DNA from: Ophioderma brevispina
Taxonomy: Eukaryota > Echinodermata > Ophiuroidea > Amphilepidida > Ophiodermatidae
DNA length: 64,000 bases
Direction of reading: 5' to 3'
Assembly (NCBI GenBank): GCA_023653785.1
Contig: JAMKCH010002971.1
Location: 1-64,000, forward strand
A program made the translations under genes and the position numbers. The number at the start of each line of letters is the position of its first letter. Position 1 is the stretch's first letter. The notes below the pieces were generated by a model. That model saw only the letters and a program-made list of their open reading frames with translations. It had not been told where the DNA came from and searched no databases. Positions 24,769-35,663 of the stretch are shown here, piece after piece.

Positions 24769-24939
24769 TAAAGATATTTAAGAAATAAATAATTACATAT
24801 TCAATGAATAAAATGTAAAAAAACAGTTTTGTAATGGCATGAACTCAAATGCAGGAGAGGCCATAATAAGTCCGGAGGACTTTGAGCATGACCCCACCAT
24901 ACATAAAATAATATTTAAAATTTAAATTACTGGATAGGA

Positions 24940-24995
24940 CTGGACAGGATGGGACGGGACAGGACAAGACAAACACATAGGGAAAGACAAGACGA
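24940..24995 (+). repeat. Degenerate GGACA pentanucleotide repeat
   Basis: Reiterated GGACAGGATGGGACGGGACA and GACAAGACAA. No function inferred. Confidence 0.7.
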
Positions 24996-25782
24996 GAACA
25001 TTGTCAAATTGTTTTAACAAGATCAGAGGCAAGGGAGTATGAAATGAAATCCGTTGTGAGCCAGTCATGGATTGATGAATGAGATGACAAGGAAGAGGGT
25101 ATTTCAGTTAAAGGAATAAATAACATGAATTTTATGACAGATTGATACATCAAAACCATAGTACAATATGGGCACATTGCAATGCATTCTGGGATTGATT
25201 CTAAACACCCTTTGGATCTCTGTATGGATATCCTGATGTTTGTACAGAAAATGTTAACCCTGCACATAATTACACAGCAAGATTCCTACTCACTGTGTAA
25301 CCCAGAGGTTAGGATACTCCATTTGTGCTCTTAGCTCTATTCCAAGGGTACCCCCTTGATGCATTATTGATGCAGTACCTACAACTATTTGCTTGTGAAG
25401 AACCCAAGCCACTGTGTGGATAGCAGCTATGTTTACTTAGCAGTACCCATCCTATAGTGTACTCTGCAGTTGCCTGCTAGGTGACTGACAGGAACCCATA
25501 TAAGCCACCAATAGTGGAGTACCACTGCAGCTACTCCTCGGGAGTAGTTTCACAGGTACTCCCCTACCGGCTGCCTAGTATGCAGCACTTTGGACCATAG
25601 AGGGCGCCAACTATTCCATTGTTGTTTGACTTTTTGATAATTTTCAAGCATAGTAATATCTATATTTGAGTTGAGCATCACCCATCATACATATATATGC
25701 AAAAACATATAACATATGTGACCAAAATGTTAAATAATGGATGAAATTACTGAAATAATCACACAGAGCTCAAAGCTCATTT

Positions 25783-25948
25783 GCATGGGAGTACCCACGC
25801 AGGTACTCCCGCATGGGGTGACTAGTGGTTAAGCTACTGCGTGTGTACCTAGGTGCATGATTACCACCACTTTTCGGCCGGCGATGCGGTACCATGCGGG
25901 TGGTAACTCTGTGGCTACTTAACAGGTACGTCAAAGGTACTCCCATGA
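25783..25948. repeat. Fold-back-like inverted repeat with GGTACTCCC arms
   Basis: CATGGGAGTACC on the left (25785-25796) pairs with GGTACTCCCATG on the right (25937-25948). Internal GCATGGGGTG and CCATGCGGGTGG also oppose each other. A related GGTACTCCCC and CTACTCCTCGGGAGTAG hairpin is at about 25530-25570, so the whole 25.3-25.95 kb stretch may be one decayed element. Confidence 0.45.
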
Positions 25949-26150
25949 AGAAATTGGTTGTGCAGTCTCTGTATCCACATTTTGTGATTGATTTTAATGG
26001 TACTTGCATGCGATCATCCCTGGCAGATTCACACATGACCCCAACAGCTGTAAGGTCAAATTTCATTTGGAGTCATTGATCCAAAATGGTCAACTATACC
26101 CATGTCATTGAGTGCCTGTGGTGCTTACCTGATTCTACCGTGTGGTGGAG

Positions 26151-26251
26151 ATCTCTCTCTCTCGCTCTCGATCTCTCTCTCGCTCTCGATCTCTCTCTCA
26201 CTCTCTCTATCTCTCTCTCACTCTCACACACACTCTCTCTCTGTCTCTCTA
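26151..26251 (+). repeat. (CT)n microsatellite
   Basis: A polypyrimidine tract of CT, CTCTCG and CACA variants. Confidence 0.95.
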
Positions 26252-26936
26252 GTTTTCCCATCTAAAAATAGCTATTACATCCATTTATGTTAGCCAATTG
26301 GATCACACAGTGATAATATCATTGGGAATCACCAATATATGATGCAATCTTTGTTTTGCACCAAGGCTGGAAAATCCACAATCTTCTCTCTAAAGTAGGT
26401 TGCCTCCAAAACATGGTACCATCTCAATATATATAGCACTCGGGCAATTCCATTTTACTTTTTCATGATATATTACAAACAATTACAAACAAGCTTTCTC
26501 TCTGAGAAATCTTCTCTCTAGTTACATAGAGAAGTAAAATAATATTTTTTATCACAAATTGGAGGATAATATTATAACAATGTATGCTCACTTGTATGTG
26601 AAATTGTAAACCTTTAAAACATTCTTCAGGGAAATTCAATTTTGTAGAAATGTAATTACATTATAGCCATGTGAGATGCACTATGTAGGTTTATCTATAA
26701 ATCTTGCAGATAATGGGATGAATGGTACTACATTTACAGCAGTGTAAGCAACAAATGTTTCTGTAGAGCTATTGCGTACCCTCCTCTGCTGCACTTGTAA
26801 TGATTTTTTTTCACAAAAAAGAGGAATTGTCGCCGTAGGAGATGATGTTGATGAATCTGTTGCTTTACATTGTCTGTGCATGGGTAGAAATTGTCCTAGT
26901 AAAATTCTGCATGCTTGGTGCCACTTGCAGCCTGTT

Positions 26937-27171
26937 AAATTTTATCTGTAAATTTACTTTTTTATCAGTATATACCCATTAAAGGTGTCCTACCTGATTA
27001 CAACATATATTTTTGTTTTATAGGAAGGGCCATCACCAACATACTTAAATTCCAAAATTTCATTTGCATCATTACAATAGTACATAGAATACTGTACAAA
27101 ATATTTACCTTCAAAATGGAAAAAAAGTCAATCAAAACATTTTGCAGATGAGATGAGAAAAATACAAGATT
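26937..27171 (+). repeat. ~235-bp direct repeat, copy 1
   Basis: Almost identical to 27365-27600: one T/C change and one A-run length difference were seen. It contains TTAA followed by AGGTGTCCTACCTGATTAC, possibly a MITE terminus (family D). Confidence 0.9.
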
Positions 27172-27340
27172 TATTGCGTATAGCTGCTTACCTTGAGCGT
27201 AGATGATATTACTAATTGCATCATTCTGGAGGAATGTGCGTGCCTCCAGTATGTCTGAATATTTTACCCTGTAAATTATGAAGAAACCCGAAAATAACTA
27301 AATTTAGGGATTTTCGAAAAATGGTCTGGCAACACCCATC

Positions 27341-27364
27341 CAACTTTTTTTTTTTTTTTTTTTT
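27341..27364 (+). repeat. T homopolymer before duplicated copy
   Basis: A run of about 20 T stands directly before the second copy of the 235-bp repeat, as at 24455-24474. Confidence 0.9.
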
Positions 27365-27600
27365 ATTTTATCTGTAAATTTACTTTTTTATCAGTATATA
27401 CCCATTAAAGGTGCCCTACCTGATTACAACATATATTTTTGTTTTATAGGAAGGGCCATCACCAACATACTTAAATTCCAAAATTTCATTTGCATCATTA
27501 CAATAGTACATAGAATACTGTACAAAATATTTACCTTCAAAATGGAAAAAAAAGTCAATCAAAACATTTTGCAGATGAGATGAGAAAAATACAAGGTTTC
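27365..27600 (+). repeat. ~235-bp direct repeat, copy 2
   Basis: Second copy, offset about 425 bp from the first. The 170-bp stretch between the copies (27172-27340) is unique and has no coding sign. Confidence 0.9.
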
Positions 27601-27674
27601 TAGTGATAAAAGAATCACAGTTCCAATGGTGTGAAAGGTGGGTCGAGGCTGAGGATCGGGTGGTGTCCCTTTAA
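27405..27674 (+). mobile_element. Possible TTAA-flanked MITE, family D
   Basis: TTAA followed by AGGTGCCCTACCTGAT at 27405, and ATCGGGTGGTGTCCCT followed by TTAA at 27674. The termini are only partly complementary (about 12 of 20), so this is tentative. The left end also occurs at 26979 in the first copy of the duplication. Confidence 0.4.
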
Positions 27675-28748
27675 AGGAATTTTATGATATAGAATTTTGT
27701 TGATTATTTCAAGCAGAATTTACATGGAGTAACCAAATAAAATTTGCAGTTTGGGTGGTTTAAAATTATATTTTGTTTTGGTCTCCACAGAGTTAATTCT
27801 TTGTGGAAACAACAATTAATATAGTTAACTAAATATAAACACAAACTTTATTTAATTTGACCTCTTTGATGGTGAATTGAAGTCAAACAATTGTGTTTCC
27901 TATCTCGGACAATAGTTAGGGCCATTCGTTTTTTCAGTGTACCAATTTGTCTTGGAAAAAATATAATTAATAATGACAATAATAATCAGTTATGACTATT
28001 GCCAAATACAAAGATGAGTATTACATACTAATCCCTTCATTTAATCCTCTTATGTCAACTTCTACAGTGCTTCTCATGGTCTCCAGTTGTGTTGTCATAT
28101 GTGGGTGTAAAGGGAGAATGAGAGGGCATTATCAAAAAGCAAAAATGCACATTTTTATGGCTCCCTGGACCCCCACCAGGGCCCTGGACCTTGCTGGGGC
28201 CTTAAGTGGCCCTTGGACCTCCTGTCTTTGTGGTTTGGATCAACCCCAGGATCCGCGTACCGGGGTGTAACCATCGATCCTAGGATCCGCACCCCAGGGG
28301 TGAGCAAAGTACTTGATTGACAGGTGCACGAAATTTGACTCCCAATTCGCTATGTCTGTGCGTGTTTATATTATGCCCAGGGTACAAAAACGGTCTCTCT
28401 TCTAAAGTAATTTACAAAATTACTGGCCATAGTCCCTTCTTAGAACTGCATAAATCAAATAATAATGCTTCAAGCATACTATTTATGGCAAAAGTAGGAG
28501 CAGGTTACAGCTAGATTTCTCACAATATAAGGTAAAGTTTCAGTTCACTAAACTATAGTACAAAACACCATAGATGAGCAATTGTCTTCTCCACAAGAGG
28601 GGTTGTGGCTTAGCATAGTTATTATCTGGGAAAATATAGAATCAGTAATGCAAAAACACCAAATGGGTCAAAAAACTGTGTGTGCCAGTGGTGTGGCCTC
28701 TGGTTAAAACTAGAGCCCATGGAAATGGCAATAATGCAGCCCCTCAGC
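27675..28748. other. Stretch without recognised gene
   Basis: A GC-richer patch at 28160-28300 has repeated CCTGGACC and AGGATCCGC motifs. A 92-codon frame there (27992-28270) has no domain. Confidence 0.4.
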
Positions 28749-29041
28749 CAGTGGCGTACCGAGGCAGTCGACCCAGAGGGGGCAAATTTCCAAGTCGTCC
28801 CACCAGAGGGGGCAAAATTTGTAAATCGTCCCGGTGATTTCCTCCAATTAGGTCTGAATTTGACAAAATGCACGTGTAGCACGAGAAATTGTTGAATTTA
28901 CTTTAATTTTGCCCAAATTTGGCCTGAAATTGGTTGAAATTCCCTGAAAAAGAGGGATAAAAATGCACATTTTGGCCCATATCGTCCCGCTTTTTCGAGC
29001 CAGAGGGGGAAACTTGCCCCCCATGTCGGTACCACACACTG
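28749..29041 (+). mobile_element. hAT-superfamily MITE with perfect 8-bp target duplication
   Basis: The element starts CAGTGGCGTACCGAGG and ends GTCGGTACCACACACTG. It is flanked on both sides by CCCTCAGC (28741-28748 and 29042-29049), a perfect 8-bp target duplication as hAT transposases make. CAGTGGCGTA is a typical hAT terminus. The interior has CCAGAGGGGGCAAA repeats and no transposase. Decayed relatives are at 14452-14597, 16620-16999 and 35366-35570. Confidence 0.85.
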
Positions 29042-29049
29042 CCCTCAGC

Positions 29050-30443
29050 AAAATAGCATTATCACAGTCGCTGAGGGAACATAGCTTAAACCAGTGGCTC
29101 GAATGAAGTCGGTATATATTTGTTTTATATACTTCATTAATAAATTTTTCATTCTCATTGAAATTCCATCAGCAAAGATTCAATCAAGGTCTCTTTTTGG
29201 ACAACGGCGCATCCGAAAGCAGACTGTGTCTCTGTACTGTGTTATGCGCATGTGTACAATACACAGGCCACAAAGAGTACCGTACTATTTACGGCTTGTA
29301 GGTATTTTTTATAAACGGGAGTAGTACCCAGTGTTACTTCTCACCATAAAGGAAATCATGTGATGGACTTTTAATCAATCAACATCCTTAAATGTTTAAA
29401 TGATATATAAAATTCATCCAAATCCATACTTAAACTTAAGAGTCCCCACCCGGCCTAGATGGCCAGTAGAAGGAATGTTAAGTGGTTCTCTGAACCTTAA
29501 CTATCTTCATGTTGCACTTGAGGAGGCATTGTAAAATAAAAGTGTTACATTTCATATCTTCTCCATAATATCTGTACCTGATGTTTACCATCGAATTGAT
29601 CTAAACAATCGTAAACTTGCTTTCATGTAGTAAAATGTACTTTTATGTAATCTAAGAAATTATGCCTCTACTTGTGAGGGATAAAAATATCGAAGGAAAC
29701 AAAAAGTTAATACCAGGGTTACTTGCTTGCTTTATCAAATTTCCAGCCAAAGTACCACTCGAAAGAAGAAAAGATTAATTTCTTGAAATTGAGGATTAAA
29801 TGCCTAATCCCATATAGGGACATATGAAAAATTGATGGAAGCGTGGGCGATAATGTTATGTTATCTAACAAGCTTGTACTAAGATTTTGCTGTATCTTGC
29901 CCAGGGTTATTTTAAATTTCACAAAAAAAATGCCATATTTATGAAAAACATTGTTTGCATTTTGTGGGAAATCCCCGCACAAAGTGGATTGCATACATTT
30001 ATCAGTCTAGAGGATGTTGCGGTTTTATCTGAAGAATACAAGTATTCATAATTTGACCATCACATTTTAATTCACAAGACTTGAAAGTTCTTGATGCAAC
30101 ATTTAAATGCAAACCTGTCATAACTTTTAGAGGTTATTGAACCAGTTTATTCTAATAAAAATGTAACGTTTTGGCTGGACCTTTTAGACCAGATCAGAAA
30201 TTCATATTGACAGTAGTTGTCAGACTTGTTAATCACAAACGGTGGAAACCAAAAAGTGTAAGAGACTAGAGTATTTGAATTTCATTCATATGTTTTTTAT
30301 TTCCATCGAAGTTACATAGTATAAAAACAATTGAATTGAGATATGTTCGGATTAGAATTAGATTGGACTTGTAGTCTACCAGGATGGATAACAACACTAA
30401 ACACTAGAATTAAGATTTAAAAGAATAGATAATTTCCATTTTT
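29050..30443. other. AT-rich stretch without recognised gene
   Basis: Only short chance frames (76 and 91 codons). No RNA gene or transposon end recognised. Confidence 0.45.
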
Positions 30444-31008
30444 TGTGTCGCCTGCCGGCAGGAAGACACATAGGGATCACTTTGTCCACTGTTGTTGATG
30501 TCTGTTGTTGCGAAAAAGGTTAACATTTGCCTGTAATATCCACATACTTTGATGGATGTAAACCAAACTTGCATCACAGGTGCAACATGGGATCCCCCAT
30601 TTGTTGATGAGGTGAAAGGTCACATGCCAAGGTCAAAGATCATGTGAGGTCAAGTTGTAAGATAGGCTAAAAATGTAAAATTGACCTCAATTGAAAAGTT
30701 GAAGTTCAATTAGAACCAAACTTGAGTCATGGGGGAAACATGGGATCCTCATTTGTTGATGAGGTGAAAGGTCACATGCCAAGGTCAAAGATCATGTGAG
30801 GTCAAGTTGTAAGATAGGCTAAAAATGTAAAATTGACCTCAATTGAAAAGTTGAAGTTCAATAGGAACCAAACTTAGTTTATGGAGATTACATACAAGTC
30901 CTCATTTGTTTATGAGGTCAAAGGTCACATATCAAGGTCAAATGAGGCCTATCATTCACAAACCGTGATGGCAGGCGACACAAGCGGTCCGAGGACCGAT
31001 GTATTTTT
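30444..31008 (+). mobile_element. DNA-element-like repeat with TGTGTCGCCTGCC ends and AGGTCA repeats, copy 1
   Basis: TGTGTCGCCTGCC at 30444 pairs exactly with GGCAGGCGACACA at 30970-30982. The interior has about 2.6 units of a 152-153-bp repeat starting AACCAAACTTG at 30561, 30714 and 30866. Units contain AAAGGTCACATGCCAAGGTC and AAAGATCATGTGAGGTCAAG. The third unit has a perfect direct repeat, AGGTCAAAGGTCA. The second copy is at 51333-51728 and a fragment is at 35600-35663. No coding capacity. Confidence 0.7.
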
Positions 31009-31062
31009 TTATATCATTGGAATCAGGATCTGTTTGCCTCATATAAGTCATAGTCCCTGGGG

Positions 31063-31097
31063 ATGAGGCTATTAGCGATCACACCATGGACCTTTAA
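31063..31097 (+). mobile_element. MITE family C, right-end fragment
   Basis: GAGGCTATTAGCGATC, then CCATGGACCT and TTAA, match the right end of the full copy at 11098-11437. The left part is missing. Confidence 0.6.
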
Positions 31098-31400
31098 ACA
31101 ATTTCATTGACCAAATTTTAATTTTCATTCATATTTTCAGCCCAATTTTGGTATTTTTGCCTGATTTATGTTATTTTTTTGTTTTTCCCCACTTGCAAAA
31201 ATTAGCTCTTGAGATGCCGGAATTGGTAACCATGGTAACTAACCGTGGTAAATTAACGTTGGTAACCAACATGAATTTATACAATGATTACTTACACTTA
31301 ATTTAAAATTAAAAACAATCTGACTGTTTTAGAATGCACATGATTTCTGATTATGCTTTACAATTACAGGTCCCCATGACTACTAGATACATATGGTGTA

Positions 31401-31557
31401 TTAAAGGCACTATTAGAGATTTGCTAAATCAGAAAATCTAAAAAAAATCATCAAAAATCAGATTTTTGCATCTCTGTATAACAAGTATAGATATCCTACA
31501 AGTGATAAGGCCAAAAGCAACTAATTGGGATAAATCGGATATTTTAGTCATTACTGT
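31401..31557 (+). mobile_element. MITE family A, left-end fragment
   Basis: TTAA followed by AGGCACTATTAGAGATTTGC and then AAAATCATCAAAAATCAGAT align with the two full family A copies. The alignment ends where the 66-bp satellite begins. The right half of the MITE is absent. Confidence 0.75.
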
Positions 31558-32503
31558 CTTCAAGACAAAAGCATGCCTATACACAATGAATGGTGGCAGT
31601 GATGTCACTGCCATCAGCTAGCAGTCAGTCAAGATACAAGCCTGCCAGATACACAATAGTAGCAGTGATGTCACTGCCATCAGCTAGCAGTCATTCAAGA
31701 CAAAAGCATGCCAATACACAATGAATGGTGGCAGTGATGTCACTGCCATCAGCTAGCAGTCAGTCAAGATACAAGCCTGCCAGATACACAATAGTAGCAG
31801 TGATGTCACTGCCATCAGCTAGCAGTCAGTCAAGATACAAGCCTGCCAGATACACAATAGTAGCAGTGATGTCACTGCCATCAGCTAGCAATCAGTCAAG
31901 ATACAGCCTGCCAGATACACAATAGTAGGCAGTGATGTCACTGCCCTCAGCTAGCAGTCAGTCAGATACAAGCTGCCAGATACACAATAGTAGCAGTGAT
32001 GTCACTGCCATCATCTAGCAGTCATTCAAGATAAAAGCATGCCTATGCACAATGAATGGTGGCAGTGATGTCACTGCCATCAGCTAGCAATCAGTCAAGA
32101 TACAAGCCTGCCAGATACACAATAGTAGCAGTGATGTCAATGCCATCAGCTAGCAGTCATTCAAGACAAAAGCATGCCAATAAACAATGAATGGTGGCAG
32201 TGATGTCACTGCCATCAGCTAGCAGTCAGTCAGATACAAGCTGCCAGATACACAATAGTAGCAGTGATGTCAATGCCATCAGCTAGCAGTCATTCAAGAC
32301 AAAAGCATGCCTATACACAATGAATGGTGGCAGTGATTTCACTGCCATCAGCTAGCAGTCAGTCAAGATACAAGCCTGCCAGATACACAATGGTAGCAGT
32401 GATGTCCTGCCATCAGCTAGCAGTCATTCAAGACAAAAGCATGCCAATGCACAATGAATGGTGGCAGTGATGTCACTGCATCAGCTAGCAGTCAGTCCAA
32501 ATA
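31558..32503 (+). repeat. 66-bp minisatellite, 14 units, two alternating subtypes
   Basis: Each unit has a core GGCAGTGATGTCACTGCC (or near variant) and CATCAGCTAGCAGTCA. Subtype 1 has AGATACAAGCCTGCCAGATA; subtype 2 has AGACAAAAGCATGCCAATAC and AATGAATGGTGG. The order by eye is 2,1,2,1,1,1,1,2,1,2,1,2,1,2, so a dimer (~133 bp) is the likely higher-order unit. GCAGTGATGTCACTGC is almost palindromic and contains TGATGTCA, one base from a CRE. A 66-codon frame here is only repeat translation. Confidence 0.95.
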
Positions 32504-33809
32504 ATGTACATTAACACAATGTAAACATCCAAATTGTTTTCAAATAACGGCAGTGAACTTGTATGAATTCATTCACTATGCTATATTTTTCTTTGCTGAA
32601 CTCTCTTTAAGGACACAGTTTTCCAGCCCACATATTATTTGATTATTTGCAGCCGTTGTGCTATTGGGTCCATCATAGATGATTTGTCTCGGTCGGTTTA
32701 AGAAAAATCACTTCACTGGTAACAAATCTTTCAAGGAAGATTTATCAGTCTGCATCAAACACAGAAAATGTGTGTTACCCCCTTCAACGCCTGGCTAGAT
32801 CCTGTATAGGCCATAACAAATCAGTTGTTTCAAGATGGCTTTCTAAATGACCAGGTTTTTTGGAAGCCACTTCAAAAATTGCTGAGTTTTTTTCTAGGCC
32901 TAGGCTTGTTTGGACTCATTTCAATGCAGTGTTCATGCTGACTTTGAATATAGACATGAAAATGCATAATTTTGGAAAAACTGTTCAAATGGGAAAAAAC
33001 TTTGAACTTTGCAAGACCATAGTTAGCTGAAGGTTTTTGTTAACTGAGGTATACTTGTGTGACTCAATTTCTTATGTATTGCTTTATTCTGTGCTGTCCA
33101 TGACCTGTTGGTCTAATTTTTAATTTTTGCTACTTATGTGGTCTAATTTTAACAAAAGAAAACGTCACACAAATATACCTGTGTTAACTTGTCTGTGCAG
33201 AGGGTTAACCAAATAGCTCTCTTTTCCTACCTGAGGCTAAAATGTTGGCAAACAAACTTGTGATTTATTCCTCCTTTAAGGGCAAAATGTGTCAGTGTAT
33301 TTTTCGGCAAACAGTGAAGATATGTCTTTGAGGAAGGATGATGTAACAGTAACCGGGTAGAACATCATGAGATCTGTTTAAATGCAACAAAGAAATCTTA
33401 GGTGCCTTCAAATATTTGCAGAGGTGTTGAATTGGCAAGTTGTCCTGAAAGTGGAACATGGAAAACTAACGTTAGTAGCTGATTTGTAAGCCTGAGAGAC
33501 ACGCATGCCCTAGAAGCAGGCTTTCAGTGTTGATAAGTAGCTCAGGAACACAAGATAATATCGTGACTGTGATAGTAATATTGTCCGACTAGTCACCATG
33601 AAGTGCCGCTGGCGTGGTCGAAAAACGATGCAGCAGTAATGCTTCACTTTGGAGGCCTATGTTGGGATTCTGGTGTGAATGATAAGGCTACATAATGATA
33701 CCATCAACAAAGGGACTGACTTCCATGCACTATGCCAGTACCACCATGGTTGGTTTAGGATTAAGATTAAAGTATTCTAAATGGATTTTATTTTGGCAAG
33801 GATTGAAAT
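32504..33809. other. Stretch without recognised gene
   Basis: No supportable exon or transposon. Composition is like the other unannotated parts. Confidence 0.45.
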
Positions 33810-33811
33810 AT

Positions 33812-34231
33812 AGTGTGCTGCTCACAGCTGTTTGACCCCATGCAAATTGTCTCTTTTATTTTAGAGCAATTTTAAGCAATGGTGACACAATTTTGACAAC
33901 TGATATAAGTAGGGACATGCAAGAGCTATTACCTCCCCAAAAATCAGAAAAATCCATTGCGGGAATCTTGTCATATAGGCCTACAAAGGTCATAATTTGA
34001 ATGTTATAGCGCCCTCTATATGCTTATTTCCCATAGAAAGATGTGCAAAACTAGATTTTTATGAGAAATCATATTTGCCCGCAATGAAATTTCATCAAAT
34101 TTACACAGGATGTAGTTAGTGGCATAAATATTCCAAATTAGTTGTCAAAAGTGTGTCGCCGTTTATATTTTTTGTTTTATTCCCGCTTTGTTATAATAAA
34201 TGAGACTTTCAAACAGCTGTGTGCTGACTAC
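33812..34231. mobile_element. Putative MITE with ~24-bp TIRs
   Basis: Left AGTGTGCTGCTCACAGCTGT then TTGA, against right TCAAACAGCTGTGTGCTGAC then TACT. The inner 13 bp are an exact inverted match and the outer 11 match partly. The target duplication is unclear. The interior contains TAGCGCCCTCTATATG. No coding frame. Confidence 0.5.
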
Positions 34232-34301
34232 TTTTAAGCAGGTGGAAGATATTAAAATATTGTACAGAAATTAATAATGCTGAACTGAATTGAGCAGCTT
34301 G

Positions 34302-34655
34302 TTAAAGGCACTATCAGTGATTTGCTAAAGCAGAAAATCGAAAAAATCATCAAAAATAAGATTTTTGCATGTTTGTAACAGTTATAGGTGTCCTAACATG
34401 CCCTACAAGTGATCGGACAAAAAGCAGCCTAATAAGGACAAAATCGGATATTTTAGTTATAACTGTCCGTTCGGACACTTAGTACTACACGTAATTCAAT
34501 GGGGAGTCATATCTTTGAATATTGCTGTTATCTTAGTTTTCAGTTGGAAAAAATAACTTATGAGAATTCTACAGACATATCCTTCACTTTTAAGCTATTC
34601 CTGCAAATTTAAAATATTTTGACTCTTTCGGGTGGATCACTGATAGTGTCTTTAA
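34302..34655 (+). mobile_element. TTAA-flanked MITE, family A, copy 2
   Basis: The TTAA flanks are at 34302-34305 and 34652-34655. The termini AGGCACTATCAGTGATTTGC and ATCACTGATAGTGTCT are inverted repeats. It is the same length as copy 1 at 16228-16582 and has the TGTCCGTTCGGACACTTAGT internal block. Confidence 0.9.
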
Positions 34656-34798
34656 TGCAATTTTGGAATCTTTATACCATTCAAATGATGGGATTTTTTT
34701 ATTTGCCTGTTTTTGCAGTATGTGTGTCCAAGTGTGACTGCATTTGTGTAGTAAAAATGTTAAATCTGCACTCATTTCTAACCGTATTCTTGTACACA

Positions 34799-35356
34799 TT
34801 AAAGGTATTAGCAGCTATAATGCGAGCGAATCGAAAAAAAAAATGTGGAAATGCATTTTTTAACTTATAAATCAGGGATAAGTGTGTACAGTTCCATATA
34901 ACTGCTTAAATGTAGAAACACAAAGCCACACCAACTGGTGAAAAAAATTAAGTATTTGAGGAAATTTGTCATACGTCTCCCGCAAATGGACAGTCCAGGG
35001 ACGGCAACTCAAAATCTACACTAAAACAGCTTATTGTGGTTTGACCAGTACAGACCACAAAGATCAATATGTTTGTGTTTTTGAGGTCAAAATGTATAGA
35101 TAATGGTGCACAATATCTGCTGAAAATCTGTGATATTCACGGGGAAAGGCTTTTTGATTCTCAAGTCAGAATTTTGATACGCACATAGAAATACAGAACC
35201 GATAAAAAGTACTGCTTGTCTTTTATACACAGACTTAAGGCCAGCCACTTGCAGGTTATGTTCGCATGTCCATGCCAGTAAACAAAAAGTATAAAAATAT
35301 GAATTTGATGATTGGTGGATGTTTCGGATTAGCAAATCCACTGCTAATCCTTTTAA
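34799..35356 (-). mobile_element. TTAA-flanked MITE, family E, copy 2 (inverted)
   Basis: The TTAA flanks are at 34799-34802 and 35353-35356. The left terminus AGGTATTAGCAGCTATAATG corresponds to the right terminus of copy 1 at 3356-3895. The blocks AAACAGCTTATTG and AGAATTTTGATACGCACATA also match copy 1 in reverse orientation. It lies only 143 bp from the family A copy. Confidence 0.85.
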
Positions 35357-35365
35357 CCAAATTCA

Positions 35366-35570
35366 CAGTGGTACAGAGGCAGCCTACCAAGGCAATGAAC
35401 CCAGGAGTAAAATTCCCAAGTCGCCTCATGTAGACACTGCGAAACAGTGCTAAATTCCCAAGTTGCTTCTTTCAATTTGCCCCACGAACAAGTGCTAAAT
35501 GAGACAAAATGCCATAGTTTCAATGAACCATTGTCACTTTAACTTCATACTTGGCCTGAAGAACCCACTG
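35366..35570 (+). mobile_element. Degraded hAT-like MITE fragment
   Basis: Starts CAGTGGTACAGAGGCAGCCT, close to the CAGTGGCGTACCGAGGCAG end of the 28749-29041 element, and has AAATTCCCAAGTTGC and TGAGACAAAATG blocks. The right end is not clear. Confidence 0.45.
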
Positions 35571-35599
35571 GCCTAAGACTCATATGGGTGTGTACACAG

Positions 35600-35663
35600 A
35601 TTGACCTCTGTTGACCCCATGTGGACATTAGATCCTATTCACAAAAAGCGATGGCAGATGACA
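35600..35663 (+). mobile_element. Right-end fragment of the TGTGTCGCCTGCC element
   Basis: A TTGACC-rich block and GCGATGGCAGATGACACA match the right ends of the elements at 30444-31008 and 51333-51728. Confidence 0.5.

Noticed and set aside
31725..31925. 66-codon frame with repeated SLPSAS-type peptide
   Set aside because: It is only the translation of the 66-bp satellite.
31558..32503. CRISPR array
   Set aside because: Units are contiguous with no unique spacers, and the context is an animal genome. It is a tandem satellite.
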